From Riptortus pedestris (taxonomy: Eukaryota > Arthropoda > Insecta > Hemiptera > Alydidae), in assembly GCA_019009955.1 (NCBI GenBank), contig CM032233.1, forward strand, positions 65,726,001-65,790,000: 64,000 nucleotides of DNA, read 5' to 3'. Below are positions 11,659-22,715 of this stretch, one piece after another. A program made the translations under genes and the position numbers. Each line of letters begins with the position of its first letter. Within the stretch, counting starts at the first letter, position 1. Below the pieces are notes generated by a model, which searched no databases, was not told where the DNA came from, and saw only the letters and a list, made by a program, of their open reading frames with translations.

Positions 11659-12230
11659 AGCAGATTTCCCTTAAGGGAAATCAGCTATTGAGGTCGTACT
11701 CATGACCGATTTTTGACAGTTTTCGTCAAATATCCATCGATCCTACCCAGGAGATGACGAAAATGAGGTCCGTTCAAAATTATATATATATATATATATA
11801 TATTTGTCTGTTAACGATCTAGCGGTCGCAATTTTTGTTTGATCGTTACCATACTCGATATTTAAACGTTTTATGCAAAAAGACAGATCAAGTTCGTTAA
11901 TAGCTGAAATCGGACCAGTGGGAGGGGGGGAGGGTTTAGAGGGGCGGACTTTCGAAAATTCGAAATATCTCCGTTACCATACGTCGGATCAAAATATTGT
12001 ATAGAACCAATCATATTGCAAATTAAATTTACTATAAATATGATTCTATACATTTATTCTCTATCTTCAATATTAACCGAGATATTTGCATTATTATTAA
12101 ATTTGGGCCGATAACGGACGACTGTATCCCGTCAAAAGCTAGTTCGGCCCTTTGCCGCAAAGAGATTTCTCTATTGTATAACTTCACGTGGGAAATCTGC
12201 TTAGTTTACGCAGCTCCTGCGTGACGGACT
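11659..12230 (-). mobile_element. Family H, complete copy, type a, reverse
   Basis: Intact terminal palindrome at the left, (TA)n at about 11782-11803, G-rich block GGGAGGGGGGGAGGGTTTAG, and at the right CACGTGGGAAATCTGCTTAG with the GTGACGGACT end. The type a insert is the GGGCCGATAACGG...AAAGCTAGTTCGG section. Confidence 0.9.
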
Positions 12231-12269
12231 TTTTTTAACATTTACAAAGTGAGACTAATACTATTATAG

Positions 12270-12528
12270 TCGCCCCATGGCGAATAATTAATTTCAGGCC
12301 TACCTTATTGCCCACACTCGTGTTCGCCTCAGAAAATATTAATATATCCTAAAGTCTAAGTTTTAAATTTCATAAAATGCGGTTCAGTCGTTTATGTGTG
12401 AAAAGGTAACAAACAAACAAACAGACACCAAAAAACAAAATACAGTTATGGTGTCTATGACATGTGAAACGAAAAAGTATCGTGAAATTTTGAGAAAAAA
12501 ATCAATTTACAGACAGACGTTACAATTT

Positions 12529-12532
<4 letters not shown>
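12270..12532 (-). mobile_element. Helitron 5' end fragment, reverse
   Basis: Reverse of the 5' part of the Helitron at 8574: contains CAGACAGACGTTACAATTTT, CATGTGAAACGAAAAAGTAT, the AACAAACAAACAAAC run and CACTCGTGTTCGCCTCAGAA. It ends at a long (TA)n tract (12533-12588). Confidence 0.8.

Positions 12533-12588
<56 letters not shown>
12533..12588. repeat. (TA)n microsatellite
   Basis: About 28 TA units directly at the Helitron 5' end. Confidence 0.95.
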
Positions 12589-12592
<4 letters not shown>

Positions 12593-12907
12593 CTAAATTT
12601 GCATTCAATTTCAAAATTGAAGGCGTTACCGAGTTCCTTGACAATTGGCTAAAATATTGAATTATTTAAACCATATAAGCAAAACGAAATTCTCTGAGAA
12701 TACTTTTTTGCGCCGGCAGAAAATGTATTAATTCAGCTTTCTATTGCAATATTTGAGAAAAGAAAAAAAAATTGCGTGCGTGAGTGAGTAGACATATAGC
12801 TTAATAAAAATTATATATATGCATATCCTACTAGTCGTAAGCGCTATAGCCCTCGCTGACCAACAAGAATAGGATTCGTATATTCAACTATACAAGAAAT
12901 TAAAAAA

Positions 12908-12968
<61 letters not shown>

Positions 12969-13034
12969 CATAACTACATTTACTAATATTTAAATAGCAA
13001 ATAGGTTAGTATAATTTAATTACTTTATATCTCA
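12589..13034. other. No gene; (GT)n-(TA)n tract at 12906-12969
   Basis: A compound dinucleotide tract is the only feature recognised. Confidence 0.5.
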
Positions 13035-13208
13035 CATGGTAAACCTAGAGTGGCGAGTTCGATTCGAATGTTCGAGGAAATTATTTAGTGACGAAATTCA
13101 TTAAATAACGTCCTAAAATCCCACCCTGGCTAGAAAAGGGTGGTAACCTGTAGATAACCCGTCCTGATTAGCCTAAGTTGCAAAAAGTGGACGTTAATAA
13201 ATAAATAA
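13035..13208 (+). mobile_element. Possible tRNA-derived SINE
   Basis: Contains GAGTTCGATTC, a good match to the RNA polymerase III B box, shortly after CCTAGAGTGGC. The unit ends in GACGTTAATAAATAAATAAA, a short-repeat tail common in SINEs. A clear A box at normal spacing is not seen, so the assignment is tentative. No target duplication found. Confidence 0.4.
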
Positions 13209-13247
13209 ATTACTTTATAATATATACTAAATAATCAAAGACACAAA

Positions 13248-13334
13248 GTAACCACAACACTAAATTTTACATTTCCTAAAAGGCATAATAACCACGATGT
13301 TGATCGCCCAAACAAACATCCTACCTACCTGTAG
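13248..13334 (+). repeat. Dispersed repeat R5, copy 1
   Basis: About 87 bp that recurs at 38433-38523: AAAGTAACCACAACACTAAA, CACGATGTTGATCGCCC and AACATCCTACCTACCT are shared with few changes. Function and class unknown; it may be the end of a retroelement. Confidence 0.75.
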
Positions 13335-14444
13335 CAGTATTCATGTACTGCTCCTTTGATTGGTTCAAATCAAAGATTAGATTTCGCTTTCGAGTGGCTT
13401 ATAATCAATTCCATAAAGCAGACCTCCGTGATAAGTAAGGGAGAAGAGGTAAATTGTGCTCAAATATATCAAACGACGGTTTAAAGTATAAAGCTGAATT
13501 TGTTTTCATTTTCTTTATTTAACCAATTTGTTTATGGTTAGGTAAACAGATCAAAGGTAAAAGTGCTACTAGACCTTTGGCTACACTTTACCCAGTTTGC
13601 TTTCCACTTCCCTCTCCCCCTATCAGCCTCTCTTATCTAGACCCTTTCCCGCTTACTCACCAAAGTAAAAGTATTTTAACCAATGCAAATATATAAATTT
13701 TGCAGAATAAATATTTAACACTTTCCACTCTTTTAAATATTCATTAAAAATCCTTTACCTTGCTGATATTAGTCCTAGTTTAATTAGCACTCAGCCTATC
13801 CTAATGAAAAGTAGTGGTTTAAGAATAAAAATATACAATTTAAGTAAATTAAACCCACAAAGAAAGGTGCGCGGCACCAATAGAAGTATCACCCGAATAA
13901 AATAGCATTTTAGTTTGAATCAATGTAAACCAAATTAATAATTAAAATTCTAAGTTGGCATTCTAGCAGGAAGTGTATTCTATTCTTGCCACTATTATGG
14001 CATACATTTTGCGGCAGCACAACTTCCTTTTTCTCATACCTATGGGTGAAAAGTGGTCGGCACAGGCCTTTCCTTTTTTTCCTTAGGAAGTAATGCTGCC
14101 ACACCTTGTATATGGAAAGTTTTGAAAACTATCAAGAAGAAAACACTACCAGTAGCTAATTCCCCACAAGAAATATCTGCTAATTTATGCCTTAAAACAA
14201 TACTAAAATATTTTAATAAAACATTAAGAAAATTAATAAAAAAAAAAGCATCAGTAACAAGTGTTTATTTTATGATATAAATATAAAGTAAATAAATAAA
14301 TTAGACTGGTTCCTTGTAATGAGAAATAGTAAACTATTTTGAACATGGAATTAGCTGCATTTATATTAGAATAAGTAGAAGATGTATTTAGATCCTGAAA
14401 CCTCATGATGGAAAACAGATGGGTAGATAGTCGTCATTAAAAAA
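13335..14444. other. No recognised gene
   Basis: A 64-codon minus-strand frame (13910-14104, containing KKRKGLCRPLFTHRYEKKEV) is less AT-rich than its surroundings but matches no family I recognise. Nothing else supported. Confidence 0.4.
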
Positions 14445-14912
14445 AGTCTGTCACGAAGGAGCTGCGTTAACTAAGCAGATTTCCCACGTATTTGCATTTA
14501 TCTCGAAATATAAAATTTCAATGAGAACAATATTTGGTATTTAGGCTTCAAATAAAGTGTTTCATAATGTAACAGCTTTTTGTTAATATGACTTAAGTAG
14601 GAGTGAGGGTTTATTGATGGCCGAAAACTAAAAAAAATGCAAATATCTCGGTTAATAATCAAGAGAAGTGAAATAAAGTACATAAAGTATTTATAGAACA
14701 TTACTTTTGCAATAAGATTGGTTCTATATAATTTTTATATTCACGCATAATAACGGAGTTATTAGGAATTTTCGAAATTTCCCCTCTCTAACCCCTCCTC
14801 CCTCCCACTGGTCGGATTTTAACCGCTAAAGAAGATGATCTTCATTTTTACATAATACGTTTAAATATCGAGTTTGGTAACGATCAGATCAAAATTGCGA
14901 CCGCTAGAGCAT

Positions 14913-14985
<73 letters not shown>

Positions 14986-15116
14986 ATATATAATTTTGAA
15001 CGGATCTCACTTTCGCTACCTCCTAGGTAGGTTCGATGGAATTTTGGAGAAATTTTTCGAAAGTCCCATCATGAGTACAACCTCAATAACTGATTTCCTC
15101 TTAGGGAAATCTGCTG
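14445..15116 (+). mobile_element. Family H, complete copy, type b, forward
   Basis: From AGTCTGTCACGAAGGAGCTG through the type b insert (ATATTTGGTATTTAGGC), the C-rich block, and GCGACCGCTAGAGC, then (CA)n followed by (TA)n (14922-14982), to CTTAGGGAAATCTGCT. The dinucleotide tract is compound rather than pure TA. Confidence 0.9.
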
Positions 15117-16334
15117 AAAGCTAACATTTTAAATTTGAAGCAGTCCTAAGAGAACGGAGCATAGATGGTTTCTTAAAAAGGGTTGTATGAAGCTTAGTTG
15201 GAGGACTTTAGAGAGGAATTTTGGAGAGAAGGGTTTATTAGAGTTTCTATTAGAAGGGTTAAAGATAGTTAGTTGCATGAAACAGTTATGGCCTGTAATT
15301 GGCCATGGAAAGCCACTAATGTGAGTATGTTATTCATAATTGTATTTATAAATGATAATAGGACTCAGAACAAAGTTCCATTAGTTCTGTTATTATTGTT
15401 GTACAGAATGAAAAGGTTATGCATTCATTATACAACATTTCAAAGCTTATACTTGCTGAAGAAAAGCATCTATAGTAAAGCCAGGAATATAATGTCTTAT
15501 TTATCTAAGGAAATGAATAAATCTTCTTGATATTTAGAGTCACGTTTAGTCATCCATCTCATTGTGTTTTCTTTTATAGTTTAGCCCCATTGACAATACT
15601 ACACACTCAACGGGAAATATTATTACTATGATAACGAGTTATATCGACTAGTAAAAGCAGAAAAAATGAATGTTGGGTGCCTCGTAAAATAATGAATGCA
15701 TACTCAGGTATTTTAAGTGTTTTTATTAACAACAAAAGTTACATTAATGCACTAGGATTTTATGTTTAGTGATAAAAGGTATACCTCATAAATACAGCGA
15801 TAATCTTTATCAAATATTCCAGTAGCAAAAAGAAAGATTCTTCTAATACCTATTATAAACATAACATTTCAAGAAAACTTCCTTTATTAGCTTTCGATAA
15901 ATAAATTATGCCCTTGCCTATCAGAATAATTAATCAAGTATAATCAAGTACTTCGTAATTATGTTGCTATATTATAAATACAAATTTATTATATAAATAG
16001 TTCCTTACAAAAGTATTATGATGATGTTTGGTTTTTCATTGTCATTATGCCCGTCAGAATATTAATGATTTGTTTGAATTATTTCTTGGCAGGCTTAATC
16101 TTCTCCATACCGAAAAAAGTGACTATAATAACGAGGAAGTCTTAGCTTAATTTTGTACCACTTTAAGAAATGAAGTATTTTTGTAGCAATTACATAACTT
16201 CTTATTATTAAGTTTTATTCTCACCATTAAATTTTTTTAACCACACGTGTCAGGGATGTTATTAAAGTTGAGAATTAAATTTGAAGTAAAAGTGTCGGGA
16301 GGGATACGTCTTTCGAAAAATGGAAAAATAAAAA
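15117..16334. other. No recognised gene
   Basis: About 1.2 kb of AT-rich sequence with short frames only. No repeat end recognised. Confidence 0.5.
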
Positions 16335-16811
16335 AGTCCGTCACGCAAGGGCTGCGTAAACTAGCAGATTTCCCACGTGAAGTTTTACAATAGAGGAATC
16401 TGCCTACTAATAACACTAGTAGTAAGGAGTCTCTAAGCCTATTCAGGAGGGACGAATAGTTACGGAAAGGGCCGCACTAGCTCTCGGCGTAAAGTTCCGA
16501 ACACACTCTCTCCGACTTTTGCCGACCACACACACAATACAAATGCAAATATCTCAGTTAATATTCAAGATACAGAATAAATGTATAGAACAATATTTAT
16601 AGTACATTTAATTTTCAATAAGATTTATTCTATACAATATATCTTTCGATCCGACGCATAATAACGGAGATATTTCGGATTTTCATAAACCCCCCTCCCA
16701 CTGGTCTGACTTCAGCCATTAACGAACTTGATCTTTCTTTTTACATAAAACGATTAAATTTCGAGTTTGGTAACAATCAACCAAAAATTGCGACCGCTAG
16801 AGCGTTAACAG

Positions 16812-16873
<62 letters not shown>

Positions 16874-16995
16874 TTTTGAACGGGCCTCATTTTCGTCATC
16901 TCCTGGGTAGGATCGATGTACATTTGAAGAAATTTTTCGAAAATCGCGTCATGAGTACGACCTCAATAGCTGATTTCCTTTATGGTAAATCTGCT
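16335..16995 (+). mobile_element. Family H, complete copy, type a, forward
   Basis: Both ends present. The (TA)n tract (16816-16870) sits exactly between GTTAACAGACAAATA and CATTTTGAACGGGCCTCA. Its 3' end CTGCT is followed by AAAA and at once by another 5' end at 17000, a head-to-tail junction. Confidence 0.92.
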
Positions 16996-16999
16996 AAAA

Positions 17000-17045
17000 A
17001 GCCCGCCACGCAGGTGCGTAAACTAAGCAGATTTCTCACTCAATT
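17000..17045 (+). mobile_element. Family H 5' end in tandem with the preceding copy
   Basis: AGCCCGCCACGCAGGTGCG then AAACTAAGCAGATTTCTCAC: the first 45 bp of a second copy joined to the 3' end of the previous one by four A residues. Later sequence (17330-17470) keeps only weak similarity to the mid-section. Confidence 0.8.
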
Positions 17046-17635
17046 GAATATAATACGTCAATGATCTCATCTCACAATCAATTGTCTATTTTACCCCCAG
17101 TAAAAAGCCTTTGTACACAGTAATTAAAATATCCCTTGGACTTGAGATTTTTAATGACTGAGGTATTTAAAGTAAAAATGGGATGAGCTGAAACACTAAT
17201 AAATGACATTAAAAATACAAGTGATACATGCAATACAAACATTCGAGTCAGGGAAAACATTTATTAAACAATAGTTGTAGAAAATTAAAATATCAACAAT
17301 ATAAAAATATAAAATGTTTTGATCTGACTCGGAGTACTTCCAAGATATTTCGAATTTTCAATCATTCCCTCGCCTCTAAACATTCCCCCTATAGATCAAC
17401 CCCAATCAATATATTAATTTCCCATAAAATAGTTAAATATTGAATGTGGGGTTGGTCAAAAAAATCATTTAGTTTTGAAAGAAACTTCTTAAACTATTAA
17501 TTATATCCATATGTCTCACTCAGCGGAAGTTCAATGAAAACAGAAGCTTCCAATAAAGTGGTTCATGATATTACAGCTTATTGTAGATACGACATGAGTA
17601 GCATTAGGGGTTTACCTAAGGCTCAATACTTAAGA
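17046..17635. other. Decayed sequence, weak H similarity
   Basis: Around 17335-17460 a faint match to the 'gatatttcgaattttc...cccct...ccataaaa' region of family H is seen; otherwise nothing recognised. Confidence 0.4.
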
Positions 17636-18082
17636 AGTCCGTCACGCAGGGGCTGCGTAAACTAAGCAGATATCCCACGTGAAGTATTACAATAGAGAAA
17701 TTTCACGAGAGCCAAACAGTTACGAAAACGGCCGTACTAGCTTTTGGCGGGAAACTCACTTTCCTCCGTTACCACCCACATTTAATAAAAATGCAAATAT
17801 CTCTGTTAACATTCGAGATAAAGAATAAATGTATATAGCAATATTTATAGTAAATTTAATTTACAATAAGAAGGATTCTATACAATATTTCGATCCGAAG
17901 TATAGTAACGGAGATATTTAGAATCTTCGAAAATCCTCCCCCCTAAACCACCCCTCCCACTTGCCCGATTTCAGCCATTAACGAACTTGATCTGTCTTTT
18001 TACATAAAACGCCTAAATATCAAGTTTAGTAACGATTAAACAATAATTGCGACCTCTATAGCAGTAACAGGCAAATAAATAA

Positions 18083-18134
<52 letters not shown>

Positions 18135-18182
18135 AGATTTATTTCACCAACATTGATCAAAACTCCGAAAAGAATAACACAC

Positions 18183-18217
<35 letters not shown>

Positions 18218-18346
18218 TCACACAGTTATGAACGGACCTCATTTTCGTCATCTCCTAGGTAGGATCGATGGACATTTGAAGAAACATTTCGAAAATCACG
18301 TCATGAGTACAACCTCAATAGCTGATTTCCCTTGAGGGAAATCTGC
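17636..18346 (+). mobile_element. Family H, complete copy, type a, with an insert at (TA)n
   Basis: Both ends intact (AGTCCGTCACGCAGG; GGGAAATCTGCT). Between its (TA)n tract (18087-18128) and a (CA)n tract (18183-18207) lies a short foreign block (TTTCACCAACATTGATCAAA, ACTCCG) that resembles the tail block at 40660-40690, suggesting a later insertion or recombination in the microsatellite. Confidence 0.88.
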
Positions 18347-18924
18347 TAATACCTATAAAAGCCAAACTGATGGACAAGGGAGTAAAAGGTTGTTTCCTAT
18401 TAACTATTTATGACAAGGTTATTTTATAGTATGAGACATTCTTGACTCATATACTCGTAAGTTATTATGCCACAAGCGTGACATATTTTGTTATTTGTTG
18501 ACACTGTTCCAGAATAACAATGACGTAATTGTCTGACTAATTGAGTCCTAATGATATTACCTCGAAGCTTATGTTGTCATAATGACGTAATTGTATTCCA
18601 ACATAGGAGAAAACAATAAAATGTTAACCGTACAAAAAAAAGGAATCATTTCCGAGTAACAATGATTAAGGGTTGAAAATTAATAATGATCAATCCCAAG
18701 TCTGCTGATATAAAAGTTAAAAATATATGCTATGCATACACCTTTGTCATTATTTTCAGTATTCAGTCACTTAATTTATTTTCACTGTTAGTATTTGAAC
18801 TAATTTATTTTCTTCTTTTGAGTTTCCTGTAAAATTAAAGTTTCACCTGTAGCGTCATTGTCCTTTTAGAACAGCGATATATTGTCACTCATATCATAGT
18901 TTGTATAATTTTATTTTGATTTAG
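18347..18924. other. No recognised feature
   Basis: AT-rich stretch between a family H copy and the Penelope-like remnant. Confidence 0.5.
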
Positions 18925-19008
18925 TAGAATTATTGTATAGGATTATATGAAGATGGGCAATAAAGGCCGAAGCTTCATAAGGAATTAAATGAAGTATATG
19001 TTTTGGGT

Positions 19009-19047
19009 GGAGAGCTGTACACATTGTTATTTCCCATAAAGATTAAT
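19009..19047 (+). repeat. Direct repeat of the Penelope-like remnant, copy 1
   Basis: Nearly identical to 20948-20990 (shared GTGGAGAGCTGTACACAT, GTTATTTCC, ATAAAGATTAATTT). The second copy lies inside the coding remnant, so the first is probably from a truncated tandem copy. Confidence 0.75.
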
Positions 19048-19774
19048 TTACCCCAAAAAATTAAAACTGAAATTTATAACATAATTATGTAGAGCAGAGC
19101 GAGAGGAATATAAGAGGTAAAATAGTAAACGTATTTAAGGAAATATTTGGTCATTCGGAAATATTAAGGTTAGATGTGAAATTTGGCATTTTCAACATAA
19201 TTATGAAGTTACTTAATAATTTTTCTAAATTATAATACCTAAAACGATACTCGTAGAACATTTTTCCTCCCTAAAAAATTGTATATCACTTGATTAAATT
19301 AGACAAAATTTTTAATAATGAATTCTTAGTTAACAATTATATAAAAAAAAATCATCCCTGAAATTGGCACTAGTATTAATAAATTAGAAATTAAAAAAAC
19401 CTATTGGATTTTGAAAAATTCAATATTTATATTAATATTTTCTTAGAGTCATTACTTATAAACAAATTAGCTTTAAAGGATACTAATACCTAAATTGGTA
19501 AAATTATTGAGAAAACTAAATTAAAATATGAATCGTTTATGAATCTTGATTAAGAATAAAAATTAATCGAAAGTTTGATTCAGTCATTATTAAAATACAA
19601 ATTCCTAAAATGTTTAGCAAACTACCGAAGGAAAGTTAAGCCATTTAAGCTATAAATATAAATAAAGGAAATAGAATATCTAATATAAATATTAATGAGA
19701 CTAGTTTGGATACAATAAATAAATATAATATGCAACATAAGAAATATAGAGTAATCAATTTTAGTAATTAAAAT

Positions 19775-19950
19775 ATTCCAAATAAAATTCTAAATTTTCT
19801 GTCTTTGGGAGGTAATTTCTGCTTAGATAGCCCTAATAATGATAAACTAGTGAGACAGAACATTGTTATGTTTATAACGGATATAGAAAGAATTTTTGAC
19901 ATTTGCAATTCTTCTGAAAACCACATTAATTGTCTCAGAAGGTAAGGGAA
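19775..19950 (+). pseudogene. Penelope-like polyprotein, N-terminal remnant
   Basis: Reads ILNFLSLGGNFCLDSP followed by a charged helix ending ICNSSENHINCLRR, then a stop. The 'L.LG.(K/N)F' block ahead of the reverse transcriptase is characteristic of Penelope-like proteins. Supported mainly by its position before RT motifs. Confidence 0.55.
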
Positions 19951-20199
19951 GGTTTCACAGCAGGTTTCATAAACAAAATGGACAATAACAATTTAGCTCC
20001 CTACAACTTCATTACACCAAGATTACAATGGCTTAATCAAATTACAACTAAACTAGACCAAAACATGATACAAATAATATTAATGGCCCAGCAATTTAAA
20101 AAGGGAAACATTTTAAACGATTAAATGCTGTTAATTTAACCAACCCACATGATGTTAGTTCATCAAAATTTAAAACTGTACTTGATAACATAAAATTGG

Positions 20200-20940
20200 A
20201 TGAGAAAGTAGAATATGACATAGAGAGTTCAGAGTTTATTTACAAATATCCTCTGAGTATAATTAATGATTAATGAGACCAGATTATGAATGACACTAAA
20301 ATAAAAAAAAGATTTATAGAAGTTAAAAAATGATGTGCGTTTATAGTATTTTTTCATACAACATCAAAATATACAGACAAATTTGTGGCTTACCAATGGG
20401 ATCCAGTCTAAGTGTCAATCTCAGTGAATTGGTTATGAATGAATTGATGGAGAAATATTTGAATAAAACCATACTGAAACATTTACTAATTAGGGAATTC
20501 ATAGATGACCTATTCATTATTATTGACAAAAATTCACATTACAGAATTATTAAAAAGTGTTAACACTTATTATAAGAAACTGTTATTGACAATAGAATTG
20601 GCAATAAATTAAGATTTTAGATATGTTTGTCATTAAAGATACTAACAAACTACACACAAAATGAGTTAAAAAAGAAATTGCAAGTATCTTAATTTTAAAT
20701 TGTCATAGTAGCCATCTTAAACATCAAATTATCAATACAGCAAAAAATAACACACTAATAAAGCCAAAAGTATTACAGATAATAAGTACCTAAATGATAT
20801 AAAAACAAAAATATATACGATTTTACTAGAAAAGATGTTTCCTCTACAACTTATTAATTAACGATTATGGAACGTGCAAAACAAACCTGCACAATTTAAA
20901 CCTACTGACATAGTCAAATTCTGGAATATTAAAGATATGC
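20200..20940 (+). pseudogene. Reverse transcriptase remnant of a Penelope-like element
   Basis: Around 20216-20270 DIESSEFIYKYPLS looks like a frame-damaged form of the motif A region (D..SLFTN.PL). The open segment 20330-20560 carries QICGLPMGSSLS (motif B) and FIDDLFIII, where the catalytic (Y/F)xDD box of motif C is intact. Beyond a stop, LTIELA..., then HSSHLKHQIINTAKN and FWNIKDMQNV match the region after the palm in this family. At least four frame breaks are needed to read it through. The GLPMGSxLS form of motif B separates it from most LINE and LTR reverse transcriptases. Confidence 0.8.
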
Positions 20941-21200
20941 AAAATGTGGAGAGCTGTACACATGGTTATTTCCTATAAAGATTAATTTTTAAAAAAACTA
21001 AAATAAATGCTTAGTTTAGTAAAGTAATTAGACATTTTAAAACATTTAAGTTCCTAATTAAAAGGAAAATGCAAGACGGGGTGAATTAGTTTGAATTTTT
21101 ATGCTGTAAATTCGGAAAAATAGGTTATACAACCTATTTATACCTTGAAATTGAATTCAATGTCTAAACTTTCGGAACAACCATGAAATCTTTCAATTCA

Positions 21201-21254
<54 letters not shown>

Positions 21255-21419
21255 TGAATGTTGAACTATATATACATATAGCTTTGTTCTTAGTGTGGGG
21301 CTAGTGGCAATAAATTTGTACAAAAATCAAACAAGTAGCATTTGTTTAAGTGAGGAAAAGAAAACTTTATTTTCGCATAACATGTTTAAAATTGGTGTTT
21401 ACAGATTTTGGGGATTGCA

Positions 21420-21897
21420 AAAAAAATACTATTTTTTAAATATTGGTTTGCCCCCTTAGAAGTGGTTTAAGCAGTTATACTAAAATATCACATTTATAAA
21501 GGACATATAAAGGGCACATTTACACAGTTAAAAGACAAAATTTAATTAGCAAAGGGGTCAAATGTAGTTAAATGAAACTAGTTGTCTAGATTGCACCTTG
21601 TAGTACATTGGGGAAACAAAAGAGTACATAGAGAAAAGAATTTATCAACACCAGAAAGATTTAAAAAACAAGGCCAAAAATAAGAATAAACTGCCTTGGT
21701 GCAGCACTCATATGTTGCAAAACACCATTTTAGATTTGACAATGTGAAAGAAAGTATTACACAAGGAACCAAAGTCTGGTAAGAGGAGAATTTTGGAAGC
21801 CATGTACATTTCCAAAGACCTAGAGAATGAACTTAATTCTAAAATAGGCACAAAGAATTTAATTACCCATTATGCTGAAGTGTTGGTTAAATTAAAA
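21420..21897 (+). pseudogene. GIY-YIG endonuclease remnant of the Penelope-like element
   Basis: CLDCTL then a stop in place of Tyr, then YIGETK and KRIYQHQKDLKNK reproduce the second half of the GIY-YIG motif and its following helix (YIGxTxx...R...H). After a frame change HHFRFDNVKESI and KRRILEAMYISKDL follow; the Glu of EAMYI is in the place of the metal-binding Glu. It ends LITHYAEVLVKLK and a stop at about 21897. In an active element this nuclease makes the nick that primes reverse transcription. Confidence 0.8.
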
Positions 21898-21900
21898 TAA

Positions 21901-22271
21901 ATCTGGCAAATAAAAGTAAAGATAGTTTAGAGGGTGATATTTATTTATTATTCTGAAGTGATTTAAATGTTTTGGCTGTGATATATTAAATAACTATAAC
22001 CTTTTAATTCTTAATTTTATTTAATTATAATTGGTAAATATAATCTAGAATTTTTTTATTGTTTTATATTTATGATTACAGTTAATTATGGTATAGCACT
22101 AATAAGGGTTATAGAACCTACCTTTTAAGAGATTAGATGTTGTTTGACCAATTACTACTTAATAAGACTGATTTTAATATGGAATTTTCTATTCTCCTTT
22201 GGAGATTTTATGTTATTTTGACTAGGAGGGTCAATTTTAAAGGTTAGTTAGTACTCTAAGTATCTAAGAAA
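21901..22271. other. No recognised feature
   Basis: AT-rich stretch between the Penelope-like remnant and the next family H copy. Confidence 0.5.
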
Positions 22272-22715
22272 AGTCCGTCACCCAGGGGCTGCATTAACTA
22301 AGCAGATTTCCCTCGTGCAACAACAATATTTGGTATTTAAGCTTCAAATAAAGTGCTTCATAACATAATAGAATATAGTTAATATGAGATGAGTAGGAGT
22401 GGGGCTTTACTGAAGACCGAAAACTAAAATATGCAAATATCTCAGTTAATAATCAAGATAGTGAAAAAATGTACATAACAACATTTTTAGAACATTACAT
22501 TTGCAATAATATTCTATCTATACAGTTTTTCGATCCGACGCATAATAACGGATATATTAAGAATTTTCGAAATTCTTCCCCTCTAAAACCCCCCTCCCCC
22601 TGGTCCGATTTCAGCCATTAACGAACTTGATCTATCTTTTTGTATAAAACGATTATATATCAAGTTTGGTAACCATAAGACAAAAATTGCGACCGCTGTA
22701 TATATATAGATAGAT
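22272..22715 (+). mobile_element. Family H, type b, forward, 3' arm lost
   Basis: Starts AGTCCGTCACCCAGGGGCTG, has the type b insert (TATTTGGTATTTAAGCTTC) and the C-rich block, and stops at GCGACCGC followed by a short TA/GATA tract. The 3' arm is missing, the break lying at the microsatellite. Confidence 0.88.

Larger units (their letters stand above)
18925..21900 (+). mobile_element. Penelope-like retroelement, inactive, GIY-YIG type
   Basis: Coding remnants in the order expected for an endonuclease-bearing Penelope-like element: N-terminal block, reverse transcriptase, then GIY-YIG nuclease. A tail-like signature (GAAGATGGGC...GGCCGAAGC) occurs at 18951-18976. A direct repeat of about 40 bp (19009-19047 and 20948-20990, GTGGAGAGCTGTACACAT) lies within the unit, compatible with the partially tandem copies typical of this class. 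Many stops and frame changes mean it is dead. A (TA)n tract interrupts it at 21205-21250. Confidence 0.8.

Noticed and set aside
13050..13080. tRNA gene at the B-box-like GAGTTCGATTC
   Set aside because: No acceptor stem, anticodon arm or properly spaced A box could be folded; a SINE is the better reading.
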